DNA from: Sialis fuliginosa | Lineage: Eukaryota; Arthropoda; Insecta; Megaloptera; Sialidae | DNA: 64,000 bases | NCBI GenBank assembly: GCA_961205875.1 | Contig: OY540816.1 | Span: 15,944,701-16,008,700 of the forward strand | Direction: 5' to 3' | Shown: piece by piece, positions 25,070 through 38,500 of the stretch | Position numbering within the stretch: position 1 is the first letter of the stretch | How the letters are laid out: every line of letters starts with the position of its first letter | The notes under the pieces: model-generated | Told to the model about the DNA's origin: nothing | The model's input: the letters and a program-made list of their open reading frames with translations, nothing else | The model's database searches: none | Translations under genes and position numbers: made by a program

Positions 25070-26442
25070 ACGCTTACCAAAACACCACCACCTTCACACT
25101 AACAGCGCTTTATAGCACTGAACACACACTTTTTACTTTTCACACACATTCAAATACAATTGTTGCCTCAACAAATACATTTTTCGATTTTTCCGTTATT
25201 TAAATTCTATCTTCCACTAATATTTAAAAATTTAGAGGTAATAAATTAATTTCATTTAACAAAAAATGTGACATTTAATTCTGTATAACGAAATTTTCTT
25301 AGAGGAGTTTCACATTATACCTAAATGTGTAACAGTTTCTGTATTTTTAAAAAGGGAATTTCTATTTTTATACTGATTATTTATTATATATATTGTTTAT
25401 TATTTTATATTATATTTGATTCGATATATATTTTTACAAATATACCTAATACCTACATAAATTAACATTATCAAAACGAATGAATTCAGTTTTTAACAGT
25501 TGTGGATAGCGTTAAATTTATTCTTGTTTTTTAAAAAGCGAAGTTAAAAAATTTCTACTAAGTAGAAACAAAAATACACCTACCATCGAGACTGACAAAG
25601 TCAATGATACTTTAAATTAGAAAAAAAATTACAATTGTTTATTTTTATGCATAATCGAAATTAAATTTAAATAGAAGATTAGTTTTTTCGATTATGTGTA
25701 AAAATATTTATTTTGTACTAATAAAACTTTTTATAAAAAAATAATAATAAAAAAAATATTATCAACACGTGTTTTTCTTTTTCTTTTCCTTTCACAACTC
25801 TAACTCTAACTGAAGGAGTAAATGGTATGATTGAAGACACAAAAACATTAGTAAATATTATAGTTTGATAACATTATAACATTTTACTTTTAACTAACAA
25901 AACTCATTTATAAATCACTAAAAAAAACAATAGTGTATGTAATATATAACATTAACTCCTTTTTTTACATAGTAATATCCATATGAACATTTCAGATAAA
26001 TATTTATGGTTAAAAGTCAATTTTGACCAAACAGCAAAGATTATCAGAATGATATTAAGATATATCAAGAAAAATATATTTTTAAGATATCATTCTGAAA
26101 ATTTTGCTGTCTGGGCGTGAAATTATTTTGAATATTAATCAAATTGATTTAAGATTACATTATTTAACTGAATAAATAAACCAACAAAAATAAATAGATT
26201 TAAACTACACTCAACTTAAAATATTCATTTTTAATATTTTATATTACTGAAATTTAAAATGTATTCCTCAAATAGTCAAATAATGTAATCTTAATTAATT
26301 TTAAAATTTTAATAATTCAAAAAAACTTCGTAAATACCTATACAATACAATTGCAGGTTTTACAAAAAAAAAATTATTTCAAACTTCAATATGGTTGGAA
26401 AATATTTTTAACATTTATTAATTAACTATATTTTTATATTAG

Positions 26443-26497
26443 TGAGGACTATTACAAAGATGTTGACCTAAAACAACTCAAGAAGTTAGGATATTAA
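26443..26497 (+). CDS. Gasp: Gasp alternative last exon
   Basis: After an AG acceptor at 26441-26442, a 55-nt frame starts with T, which completes the split Cys217 codon left by exon 4. It encodes EDYYKDVDLKQLKKLGY and a stop. It resembles the start of the upstream last exon (EDYYGDLDLKSIRKSELL), so the two look like duplicated, mutually exclusive terminal exons. Splicing to this one would give a 234-aa protein without the Ser/Pro/Arg-rich tail. I recall that the beetle Cpap3-C gene also has two alternative last exons; this should be checked. The purine-rich AAGAAGAAGAAG tract just after the stop could act as a splicing enhancer. Confidence 0.8.
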
Positions 26498-28488
26498 GAA
26501 GAAGAAGAAGTAACAAGAGATGAAGAAGTGAGAAAAGGAAGATTAAAAATTATCAAGACAACTACAGTCGACTCTATAACTGGAAATTAAATGTATTTTC
26601 AATTTTTTAGGTAATTTGTTCATTATATTTGATTTTACCAATACACCTTGAATTTTTCAGATTACTCAAAATTTTAAATACTCATTGAATTAGAGTAATT
26701 TTATTTTATTCAATTTAAATTGATTTCAATGCAATTTATGTGTATATAATAAATTTTTATCCATATTATTCTAAGTATAAACTCCAAATTTACTTGGCAT
26801 ACCCTGTTTAATTCATACTATACCCTTTATCTTTCATTTTTTTTAAATTTATTCGAATGAATAAAGAAATTTTAAACTTAATTTAATAAAGAGTAGATAC
26901 TGTAATTGTCTTTACCAATCCATCGATTTTTGGGAATAAAGTTTAATAAAAAAATCTAAATTTCATAATAATCACGCGAATTAATATTAAATAATTTTAT
27001 TAAACTTTGTTCTATTACTTTCCAAATAATATGCCACTAGTATTTATAATAGAAATTAAGTCACAATATGTCCACCCCATTTTTTTGTTAATAATGCATT
27101 CTCGCTTTTTAGTTTTAACCAGTATTTATAGGTACTACATTTTTATTGTTAATACTTTGATTGTTGTTTGTTATTGTCATTGTTTTTTACAAAATGCAAA
27201 AAGTATGGGGTAGGAAGAAAATTGTTATTTTGAGTATCGAAAAAATATTATATTTATCAAAACTAAATTAGATCTATTGATTTTTACTATTGACAGTTTT
27301 TTTTATACTTGTATAAACTTTTCTTATCAATTATTGTTTTAATTAACAAAAGTCCTTTACTTAATCAAAATTAATATTTCAAATATCACCGCGTACCTAA
27401 TTGTAAATTATTTTATACTGTGAAAAATTAATTTTCATATTTTTTCGATACTTATTTTAATTTTTAGATTTTTTAATTTATGTAATAAATTAAAATGATC
27501 TTACAAACTGTTAAAAAAAATACAATTTATACAATAGTTATTAAGTCCTTTAAATTGTCAAATCAATTTTTGTTTTTTAATTTTTACAAAAGTAGTAGAT
27601 AAATACAAATTAAAAATGAATTATAAAATTTCAAATAGATAGACCACTAAATTTACATATAAAAATTGTAGTAGCATAATATCATTTAATTTTTTGTTAC
27701 AGTATATTTTTATTTATTTAATAACTAGTCATAACGAAATCATTTTCATTCGATATTTAAATTGTATCACGTATTTTTGATTTTATTTCTAGTTTTTACA
27801 CTTTTTGATAAGTACATAATATTACGTTAAATTTATTTGTTTATGAATGTACATATATTATATAAATAAATAGTTTAAGTATTTTATTATATTGTTTTTT
27901 TTCCTTAAAATGTAAAATACTATAAACAAAAATAAGGTCGATATCATAATAATTTTTGATCGGTTGTCAATGTAATTTAAAACCCCTAGAAATGGAAGAA
28001 ATAAAAATTTCCACTAGAAGAAAATTTAGGAACAGCGTGATAAAATACATAATGAAATAAAAATATTCATTCCTTCCCCGAGATCAATTTTTCTATCCTA
28101 TACCTCCATCAATAAACCGATAACGATTACGTGTGGTTTTATTTTCGGTTGATCGCGAAAAATTTTAAATAAGATTTCTGAATTTTAAAATAAATCAGCA
28201 AAAAAAAAAAGTCTGTCACAACCTTCTAGCTTTAACTAGAATAATTCCACTTTCTTACCTACTGCATTTATGACTATAATATAAATATTGCAAAATAATA
28301 CTTACATTTGAAATCTTCATGTAATAACCTTTTCCTTAATTTCTTGTATGTAAAAATTGTGTCATATATTATTTTTTTTAAATCCCTGTATAAAATATCT
28401 AAAAAAAAACTCTGAAAACTATATGTATTATTATGTGCTATAGACTACTTATATGATTAAAAATACAAAAATGTCCTCCGATAAATAT

Positions 28489-28719
28489 TTAATCCACATG
28501 TGCACGGTTCAATAAACGTGCAATCAAGTATTTCGGATACGTTTTCATTATATCTATCAAGCGAACGGATAATCCGAGCAAAAACATGATTAAACAGCAT
28601 GCGTACGTAAATATCACGAAAAAGCAATTGCGCGCCAGAGTTTTCAAACTGTACTGTGGTTCATTGTTGTCAACATTGTTAACCCTCATGTTTAAAGCTT
28701 CCTCACAAAACTGACACAA
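28489..28719 (-). CDS. small unassigned ORF with one membrane segment
   Basis: The minus-strand frame is open for 76 codons and is less AT-rich than its flanks. An acceptor-like CTTGTGTCAG ends at about 28711, so this may be a terminal exon beginning FCEEALNMRV. Alternatively an internal ATG at MRVNNVDN gives a free-standing 66-aa protein. A polar start (NNVDNNEPQY) leads into a hydrophobic helix, FFVIFTYACCLIMFLLGLSV, and a basic tail ending LLNRAHVD. I do not recognise it. Upstream exons, if any, were not found. It could be a membrane microprotein, the last exon of a larger gene, or a chance frame. Confidence 0.35.
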   Translation of the reverse strand: MCQFCEEALNMRVNNVDNNEPQYSLKTLARNCFFVIFTYACCLIMFLLGLSVRLIDIMKTYPKYLIARLLNRAHVD

Positions 28720-28886
28720 GTCAAAACTAACAATAAGTAAACTTGTTTTACATATTCATTAGATTTTACAAGAATTGGCATGCAATTGATTGCATGAAAT
28801 AGTTTAATTTAATAAAATATTATATCATATTATGAAACATTCAGTTTGAAATGATCAGCGCAGTGAAATATTGTACCTGCTAAATA

Positions 28887-29337
28887 AGGTACTGGTACCA
28901 GTCTTGGATCATACTCCTTACCCCAGTGTTGGAAACTTGTTTAATTAAATGTACTAAATTAGAAATATTTGTTGATATTTAATTACTACCATTACTGAAT
29001 CATAATCTATAAACACGTAACTCTAAAACAGCTTAATTTGATGACAATCGGCCTAAGGGTATCAAAATGGTGGACATTTAAACTAAGTATTAGTGTAATC
29101 ATATATTAATCTACTAGTAGTAGATTAATATATGGTGTAATCTATTTATTAATTAATTATTATATTATCATAGTACCTGTTTTACATTGTTTCAAATTTT
29201 ACGATTCTTTATTTTATAACTTTTGTGTCGTAGTACTTACCATTTTGTAATCATTAGTAAGTCTAGTGTCTAGTGTCCATCTCTGGATGTCTATTACTAG
29301 TTTTACTTTATCCATTACTATACTGGTGCCAGTACCT
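28887..29337. mobile_element. MITE-A copy 3, internally deleted
   Basis: Left end AGGTACTGGTACCAGTCTTGG and right end CTGGTGCCAGTACCT, with TA on both sides. Compared with copy 2 it lacks the segment before the right terminus (after the TTTACTTTATCC block) but carries an extra perfect palindrome at 29100-29134, with 16-bp arms and a 3-nt loop. The element is 451 bp and non-coding. Confidence 0.8.
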
Positions 29338-31057
29338 TATACTATTTTATTTACATATGTAAATGATGAGTTGCATGTGTGTGAAAGAAAGGGGGATAGA
29401 AGTATTCTCGATTAAACCTGTACTAACGTGTTTCTTGAAATTTCGGAAGTTCTCTAGGGTACATATCGTCACGCTATCATTCAAAACAGCTCAGCAGTAA
29501 ATAAAAGTTTAAAAAATCAGTCCATGGATCGTTTAACCTATAATCTGATCTAAATTAAAATATAGATCAAAAACAGCATAAGCTACAAAAACAAACGATT
29601 TTCAGATCATTTTAATGTACTGGACATAGAATTAGGTAAAAGAAAGAAATAAAAAAATATCTGAGTTAAATAATTACATCATTTGTCTTCTATAAGGACG
29701 AGGTAATAGCATAGCTAGCTGGGAGTAGGGGCCATGGGGAATTGATAAACTTATGTATTTCAAAATATAACATTACCTCATAATAACTCAGCAAACTTCA
29801 GACCTAGCTCTATTACGCACTTAAATATAGGGATCTGGAACCTAACATACCATGTGATAAAGGTAAAAATAAGTATGGTTTGTATATAAATAAAACTCGT
29901 AAATTTCTTATGCTATTTTTTAATATCCAAGTTACATCAATTACAATATCAGTACATATATACAAAAGCAGAATTCAAACTATACAAATTATCAAGATAT
30001 GATGACAACATTTCATATTTACAACTGACAAACAATGCTGCCACATTAATAAAATACATTTGGTATTTTAGAACCAAACTACATTGAGCAATGCGATTTT
30101 TTCACAAAAATATAAACAATATAGATCGTAATAGCAAATACTAAAATCAATATTATTTACTGAATTTTATCTACATTTTTAGAATTAAACGCTTTAAATA
30201 AATAATGTTATTAACCCAAATTCAACTACATTTCAAATAAAAATACTTTGTAATACTGATTTTAAACTCGCAATATTTTCTATACTTCCTATTTGCATTT
30301 TGATACCAAATATCACTTTTCTTTTTATAAAAAATAAAAATAAAGAGTACTATTTACAAAAATATGACACATAAATAAAAAATACTACTGTAAATTTAAA
30401 TCTATTTTACAGTACAATCTAAAAAATATAAAATTATAATTTCTAATGACTATTATAATATATACACATTTACATTGTATAAAAAAAATAGTTTATTTAC
30501 ATCTAGTCAAAATGCAAAAAGAAAAATATACAATATACTGATTTCAGTCAAATCAATGTGAAAAAACTAATGCATCTTTTACTACAATATTTTTAAATGA
30601 TTTTGTACAAATATTATTCAGCCATAAATAGTTTAATCTTTTTTATATGATATTGGTGTTAACATGAATTAGTATTAATTTCTAACAACATTTTTTTTTA
30701 TAATTTGTTCTTAATTTTTATAATAATTTATAATACAAGCAAATTGCTACTTCCAAACAAATCAAATATGTATAAACTCATATAAAAACATGATTAATAC
30801 ACAAATAATGCTCGTTTATTTTTGTTATACCATAAACTTTACATTTAGGCCATGGCCAAACAAGCTCTAGCAATATTACACTCAATGCATTCAAATGTAG
30901 ATGGCTACACGATCTGTAAATCTTATATAAAATCGCTACTTAGGCCGATTCATAAAACCAGCAAAAACAACTGCAACTAGAAAACCACATTTGTTTTGTG
31001 TTATTTTAATTCTATAATGGAAATAGAAAAGGATATATTTTATTCATAACAATTACT

Positions 31058-31345
31058 CAAATTTGATCAAAATGGATGAGTAGATACAATTTTTGGTCTA
31101 ATTAGATCAAACTTCATAGCCAATCAGATCTACTGGATCTGATTGTTGTGATGTGTTCAAGACGAATTTCGTAAAAATTCATTGATTAGCATTAAAATAT
31201 GTATTTCCATTAAATATCACATCCAATCAGATCTACTTACATCCAATTAGATCTGATTGAATCCGACATACTTAGACCTAAATTAAATAGAAATAGATTT
31301 AGTTAGATTCAATTAAATTGAAATCATTGGATCTAATCATTTTCT
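31058..31345. repeat. AGATCT-rich palindromic repeat cluster
   Basis: The motif ATCAGATCT/AGATCTGAT and close variants recur many times in both orientations. One instance is a perfect palindrome, CAATCAGATC-TACTG-GATCTGATTG, at about 31119-31143. The cluster ends at TCTCCTGGG, close to the inverse of the ends of a similar region at about 56670-56930, so both may be copies of one foldback family. Confidence 0.5.
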
Positions 31346-33954
31346 CCTGGGTACTTACTATTTTTGCGCCAAATATCTAATAATATTTATTGTTAACTAT
31401 ATTATTATTACATTTGAGAGTAGCCTAGTTTTTATTGTTTAATACATTATATGGGTATGCCACCCCACTTTACATCAGAGATGCATTTTTTTCTTCAGTG
31501 ACTACACTACCGAAGGGAAAAAGTAATTTTTCAGATGACACATTTACAAATTTTTATGACTCAAAGTATAATGCTGTCATAATTGTTTAGAACGCAACCC
31601 AAAATGATACAAAGTGGGGTCATGTACATCAATACATAACAGTTATTTATCTTGTAATCAAAAACATACATAATTTGAAACCTTACAAAATGCACCTAGC
31701 TTTCCAATCGAGCATCATCTGTGTTTATTTAAGTATATTAAAGCAATTTATCCATAGCAATTTTATCAAATTGTTAATTAGTAGCACTTTACAATAACAT
31801 GAAAGCAGGGATAAAATTTTTTAATTGTTTTTATATAATTTTAAATAAATATATCAATTTTTTGCTACAGCAATATTTAGCAGATTTATTTATTATATCA
31901 ATGATTAAAATTTCTTTAAAAAGTACTTTTAATTAAGTACGAATTTATAAATAAATTAATTTATATAAATAATATATCTCACTATTGCACAAAATAAAAT
32001 AATAATTTACATTAAATGGTAATTTGTTGATTAAAGTTATAAAATATTTAAATAAAAAATATACGTATATACACATTTATAAACAGCCAAATTATTGTGA
32101 AATATTTACAATTTTTATAAAAGTGGGTGAAAAGTATATTCACATTTTAGAACTTGTATAAAAATATATTTAAATAATACACATCAGTGGTATCAAACTT
32201 TTTTCAGAACTGCAAAAACTAATTATTATTGTACATAAATATTTCTTAACTAAGTAAGCTTATTTTGCACAATTTTCTTCTGTGGTTAGTTCACCAACCA
32301 CCATTTATATATACCACTGACAGTATGTAGAAATACTAAAAAAGAAACAAAATTTGAAGATACATTATGGTTAATTATGATTGTTCTTTATATATATTTG
32401 AATAATGTGCTATATTGATTGTTTTTGTTTTTTATTACTTAACTTTTATAAAATATTGATTATTGTTAATTTTTTCCATATACAAAATTTATCTAAATAT
32501 TTTTTCTGGATGTTTTACAATTATTTTAATAGAAAAATAAACTATTCTACTGATTCTACGCAATTCCTTAAATATCTTGATCCTTTTTAAAACTTTTTGG
32601 AAGGATTATTATATTAAAATAAACCAACGGAATGAAACTTAATGATACTAAAAAATTAATTCACAATCATCTGACAAAATATAAATGTTTGTATATATAA
32701 AAACGATATATGTACATAATCACAAAAAATATTTTGTTTGGAGGAAAAGACAATAATATAATATTTCCACAAACATTATATTACGTTCAATACAAATTTG
32801 CAGATCTGGTATAAATATTATTGTTTTATTAAAGCTCATCATGAGTGAGATAAAAATAATAAAAATTGATTTTTCTTACTAACTGCAGTAATATAGCACA
32901 CACAAATATCACAAAATTCTTACTTATTTTGACGACATTATATATATTTTTTTAAAGCTTAAACCTTGACAAATAAGACATCACTGTAACATCGCAGCAC
33001 TGTGTTATTTGCCATAGCTTTAGTGAAAGATAAAATATGATATACATTTTAGCAAAAGCAATATCTTAGCACAATACAAAAATTTTAATATTTAATTTTT
33101 AGTAACCTTTATATGTATACACGAAATTCAAGTATATATTTTAGAATCTTCATTTATTTTATATAATTACATTCTTCCTTTGAGTTACTGAGAATACATA
33201 TTTAAAAAAAAAGGTTTTTTCTCAACCACATAAAAGTGAAACTGCATAAATCGGAGGATAAATATATATGTTTTTTGAAAAATAAATATAATAATGCATT
33301 TATCAAAAAAATGTACAAATAAAATTAACAAAGCTAGGGTGTATTACCAACCTTATTAGACAAAATAAATGCTATACGGTACATGGTAACTGTTGGAATT
33401 TCAAAAGTGAAGAATTGAGATTTATAAATACCTACATTTTCCAGCAGGTTTATAAATATAATAGGAATAAAAATACATATTTAAAAAGTTATGTCGATCT
33501 ACTTTTTTAAACGATTCATTAATGCAAATCTACTAATTTATTTACTTTACCGTAATGCAAAAAATCTTGGAAAACACTGCACTGAGATAGTAATTAAATA
33601 AATAATGATTTTACTGGTGCCTTGAATTAATTACATACAAAGGTTACTAGAAAAGTAAACGCATTGGCATCCACACTTATAATACGTATTCTTAATATAT
33701 ATGCCACAGTTTTTACGTAAGCTTCAATACACTAGACTAGAAAATGTTAATTCATATTCAATCTTTCAATAGAATTTTTCACGTGCTTTACAAAATCAAC
33801 TTTCATTTCTTGCAATGGCACATAAACACATTTTTATTTGTATTGTATTTTATAATCAAAGTTAGCATTACCTAAATAACAATAATTATAGCTAAAAACA
33901 TTGTTAACTTCGATTGTTGTCCATAGAAATGAGTAACAATTATTATATATTAAC

Positions 33955-34200
33955 ACAGGGGTCACCAAACATATACGGGCCAGATCGAATTTTTTAAAGA
34001 TGGGGGGCCGGAGGAAAAGTATTCTTGTTAGAATCCTATTAGAACATTTATCTAAACAGAGTATATATCGGAATTTATAAAGGAAAATATCTATTATAAA
34101 TACATATTATATGTACATCAAATCATTAAATTTTATAAAATTAATATTTCTTATATATAAAATATTTATATATAAAAATCAGGGGCCGTAATTTCGTAAC
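33955..34200. mobile_element. truncated hAT-like repeat
   Basis: CAGGGGTCACCAAAC at about 33956 followed by GGGCC and GGGGGGCCGGA resembles the end of an hAT-type element. No matching opposite terminus was found; a GGGGCCGTAATTTCG block at about 34183 may belong to it. Confidence 0.35.
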
Positions 34201-34312
34201 CGCTGCATTAACATATACTGAAGCATGGCATCAGAATCCTTATATGAACTATTAAAAAAAAATTGCATGCCACTTTTATATATTATTTTTTACTCAATGA
34301 TTAAACTTATAT

Positions 34313-34554
34313 CCGTTATTATAAAAAATTTGCTCTGGAGCAAAAGCTAAGCTAACGCTATCTGCGAGGTATTAAATATGACCCTGATGCATACATGTTA
34401 ATTAGAAATCAGTGGTGATAATTGTACCTCAGAAAGTGTATAGCATTTACATTATATATTTATTACCAGTGCTCAAAAATGCCGAGCAATTTCATAACAA
34501 TTTGACACCTGGCATTTTATCTTTTGCTCCAGAGCAAATATTTTATAATACCGG
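34313..34554. mobile_element. MITE-B copy 2, nearly intact inverted ends
   Basis: The left end is CCGTTATTATAAAAAATTTG and the right end inverts CCGGTATTATAAAATATTTG. Just inside, both ends carry TTTGCTC-TG-GAGCAAA, a self-complementary hairpin. The interior matches copy 1 in reverse orientation. It is 242 bp with no coding capacity. Confidence 0.8.
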
Positions 34555-35504
34555 TAAATTTGTTTATAAAAACATTTATTTTGTGTACTATTTTCTCGAG
34601 TAAATAATTTTTGCTTCTAAATAGCTCATATATTCGTCAGAATACCATTTTAAATGTATTATTGTTTCAATAAGGCAGTCGGTGTGAATTAATTTCTTAT
34701 ATCTATTTTATGATGAGAATAAATATAATATTGTTCCATTATAAGATTATTTTGATTTACAGTTTTAAGAGGGTATCTCTTTCCAGTCAAAAAAACCATA
34801 GTTGTTTTGTTTTTTTTTACTTATGCTGAACTTTAAACGCTATTTTCTTGAAATAGCTTTTTGCGGGTAGTTGGTTGGCATGATATTTAAGAAACAACTG
34901 AACCAACTGATTTCAAATTTAATCTACATGTCGAGAAAATATCTCTTAAGCCATATTTATTATCAAAAATAAAAATAAAATAAATTACAATTTGTTAGCA
35001 ATATTTATAGTCCTTAAGATGAGATTCCCCTCTTAAATATTGTTTAAAAATAAACAAAATAACCACAATTTATTATGTACTTAATTTATGAAAAACGTAC
35101 AAAAGCCCTAAAGAAACAATAATCAAATTAAAAAAATTTCTATTGGTAACTATAAATGAAATATTTTGATGTATTGATGCAATATTAAAAAAATATCAAA
35201 TTTTATAAAGATTTTTTTTTAAATCATGTGATATAAACTTTACTAAATATTTATCATATACATTTTACAAATAATATTTATAGATATGGCTAAAAAGTCG
35301 CTTCGCAAAAAATATATTTTGGATTTTGGTAGAATGGCTTTTTATCCAATCTAACATAAAAAATTATTTTTTAAATATGTAAAAAGTATTTTGTGCTTTT
35401 CAAGAGTGAATTTAACATTTCAATAAATTATATTACACCAATACAACAAAAATAAAAATAAAAAACTACCTGAACATTTTGAACAAACGATAGAAAATGT
35501 TGGG

Positions 35505-38500
35505 TTATGACAAATCATTTCTATAAAGTCTTCTCTGAGGCTCGGGAGTGTAATGGAAACGAGCTCTAACGTGCTGCGGTGAACCAGGAACAGAACTACT
35601 TTCCGTCAACTTTCTCGGTGGCGGTTGTGGAGGAGATGGTGAAATATACCTAATAAAAAATATTCAACTCAAAGCTTTTTTTATTAATTATCTACATTCT
35701 ACACTAATATATAAAGAAATAAATATTGTGTAGAGCTGCGTACAGGTACGGATCTAGGTTTACAATTTGGGGGGGGGGGGGCATGGTCTGAGAAATGACA
35801 TGACCCCTCCGTCATGAACTGTGACATGGACAAAAAAGTTACTTTAGTATATTTAATATATAATTTAATTTGCTTTAATTTATGAGGTTTGGGGAGAGTC
35901 ATGTCCTCCATGATAAATCAAAATCATGTATGAATGTGACTGCAGATGTTTTTTATGTAAAACACATGCATCAAAACTAAAAATATACAAACCTTCTAGA
36001 TAAATTAGGTGATCCTGTACAAGCTGCTTCTAAGAGTGTTCTTCGCATGGATAAAGGACTCTGTCCCGAGTCCCCACCAGCATTTTGACCTCTACTTAAC
36101 CTCGGGGGTGGATCAGGACTTTGAGTGCGTCTTCTATCACTTCCCAGTTGTAATTTTATGTAAGAAGCAAATCTCTTCTTACCTGTTACAAATAATTTAA
36201 ATTATTATAGTTTTATAAAACATCTACGTAATACATAATAATATGTCATTTAAATATACCTTGATCCTCTTTACAGCTGGACTCCACATCACTAGATCCT
36301 TGACTATTAATTGGATAACTATAATAATGCGGCGAATGATGTTCCCTACTTATCTGTTCCTTATTTAACTGTTCTTTCTGTAACTGGTTCTGCTGATGAT
36401 AAAACCTCTGCAAGACAATCGGACTAGTATTTCCAATATTACAATTCACGTTTTGTGGTTCAACAGTCGGTATATTTTGATACTTCTTCCTGACAGGCAG
36501 CGGAGAACCGATCGGTGTCTGCCAGAACCCGTCACCGACTAACCTATCATTTAACGTCCTTCTCTGTTGGTATGGAGATAAGGACAGTGGACTAGAACCT
36601 TCTGTCAACCTACGCTGTTGGAACGGAGAATAGCGTCCATCCTGCGGATGCGGAGGTATGCTCGAGTCAGTCACGCGACGTTGACCGAAAGGTGAAAACC
36701 TACCACCCGAATCATGAAAGTTCGGCGGTGACTGACTAGTACATCTATCGTATTCTAAATGCCGTCGTTGATGGAATGGTGAAAAACGTCCTGCGCTTTC
36801 TGGTGTTGGATTAGTTACTCCTAACCTACAAATTATAAATACCCATAACATATAATATCTTTACCGCAATTCCAAACACCCATTATTAAAAATAATTATA
36901 TAGCACTGTGCAATGTTTTAAAACAAGTGAAACATTTACTAACCTCTCAGGTGGTGATTTCCTTTCTGTATGCTGTGATTGATAATTTATCGAAATAGGA
37001 ATGGATGATGTTGTCGTGGTGGCACTCGACTTATAGATATAACTTGTCCTGCCATCAGGAGGCAGAGCTGCATTTGTGACTCTATCGTTTGTTGTAGGTA
37101 GGAATGTGTCGAATTGTTGTGTTGTAACCATTGTGGATGCACCGTTTGTTAATTGTTGAACATTACTACTAGATGATTCAAAATGTTGTATTGATGGTTG
37201 GTTTCGACGAGCTGATGGACTTGGAGGCGTGGCTGTTAATCTGAAATGTACATTTTTAAATTCTAACATGTTACAATGAAATTCATGCTATTGCAAAATT
37301 CTCGACATTCTAACAAAAATAATCTCTATTTTTACAATTTAAACATATTCATCAATCAAATAGTTACATATTAGGAACGGTAAATAAATTTAAGAACATG
37401 CTTATCAAGAATAAAATAGCACTAACATTATCTACTGAAATCATGCATTTGGCATAAACAATTAAATATTTCTAAAACCAAAATTTGGAATGTCCTATTT
37501 CAAAAAAATAAATAATTGTTCTGTCATTTTTGTGTTATTGTTAACAGTTGTTGAATTGAGGATTACCATGATATTACTTTTATATGTAAAATGAATACAA
37601 AAATTATTTTATAAAATTAATTTTTCATGAAAACATGTGTAATATTTTCCAAAAGAAAAAACATTTTTTATAATAAATTAAGCTTGTTTTAAACTTTGTT
37701 AAAATGCTGTAGATTTTTACATTGAATATTTCCCCATTAAAAATAACATTTGTAACTATCTATTGATAATAATTGGTATGCAACTAATAAATATCTACTC
37801 TAAATATACAAAATAAATTAAAAGCAAAATAAAAAACACGAAACTAACCATGCAACCTACCTCCGGGAGACCGGGCTCAAAACAGAAGCGCTTTTGTTAA
37901 TGACAATGGGCGCTGATTTTGGAGAATCCATTTCCATCATGATTTTTGCAAACCATTGATCCACAGCGACCTCTATCACTTCATACTTTTTAATGAATGG
38001 GTGTTTCAAAAGTTTTGCATACTTAGGTCGATCTTGGTAATTTTTTGTCAAACTGTAAAGAGGTTTTTAAAATTAAAAAGTAAAAAACATATTAAATTTT
38101 TGGAAAATTAAATTTCATATTAAGACACTACACAAATTATTCTTGAAACCTCAATAAAAATGCTCCATTTCACAGATTATTGAATTATTATTATACTTTT
38201 ACTTACCAACAATTAACGAAAGATTTAAATTCTTCACTGAAACCTTTCTCACTTGGCAATGAAGGTGGATTATCATTCATTATTCTACAAACTACTTCAA
38301 ATTCTGTACTACAATCTTGATATGGAAAAGTACCCAATGCTAACTCAACCAATGTTATTCCTAAAGACCAAACATCTGCTCTTATATCATAATCTGGTTT
38401 CATTGGATCCGGAGGATCTATTCTTTCAGGCTAAAACAAACCAGATTATTAACTATTAATCTAATAATTTTGTTGTACATTATTAAAAAAATATTTGTAG

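Larger units (their letters stand above)
26498..35504. other. 9 kb between Gasp and hemipterous
   Basis: Apart from the small ORF at 28489-28719, MITE-A copy 3, an AGATCT-rich repeat (about 31058-31345), a truncated hAT-like end at about 33955 and MITE-B copy 2 (34313-34554), I see only AT-rich sequence with short frames. Part of it should be the 3' UTRs of Gasp (plus strand) and hep (minus strand). Confidence 0.6.
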
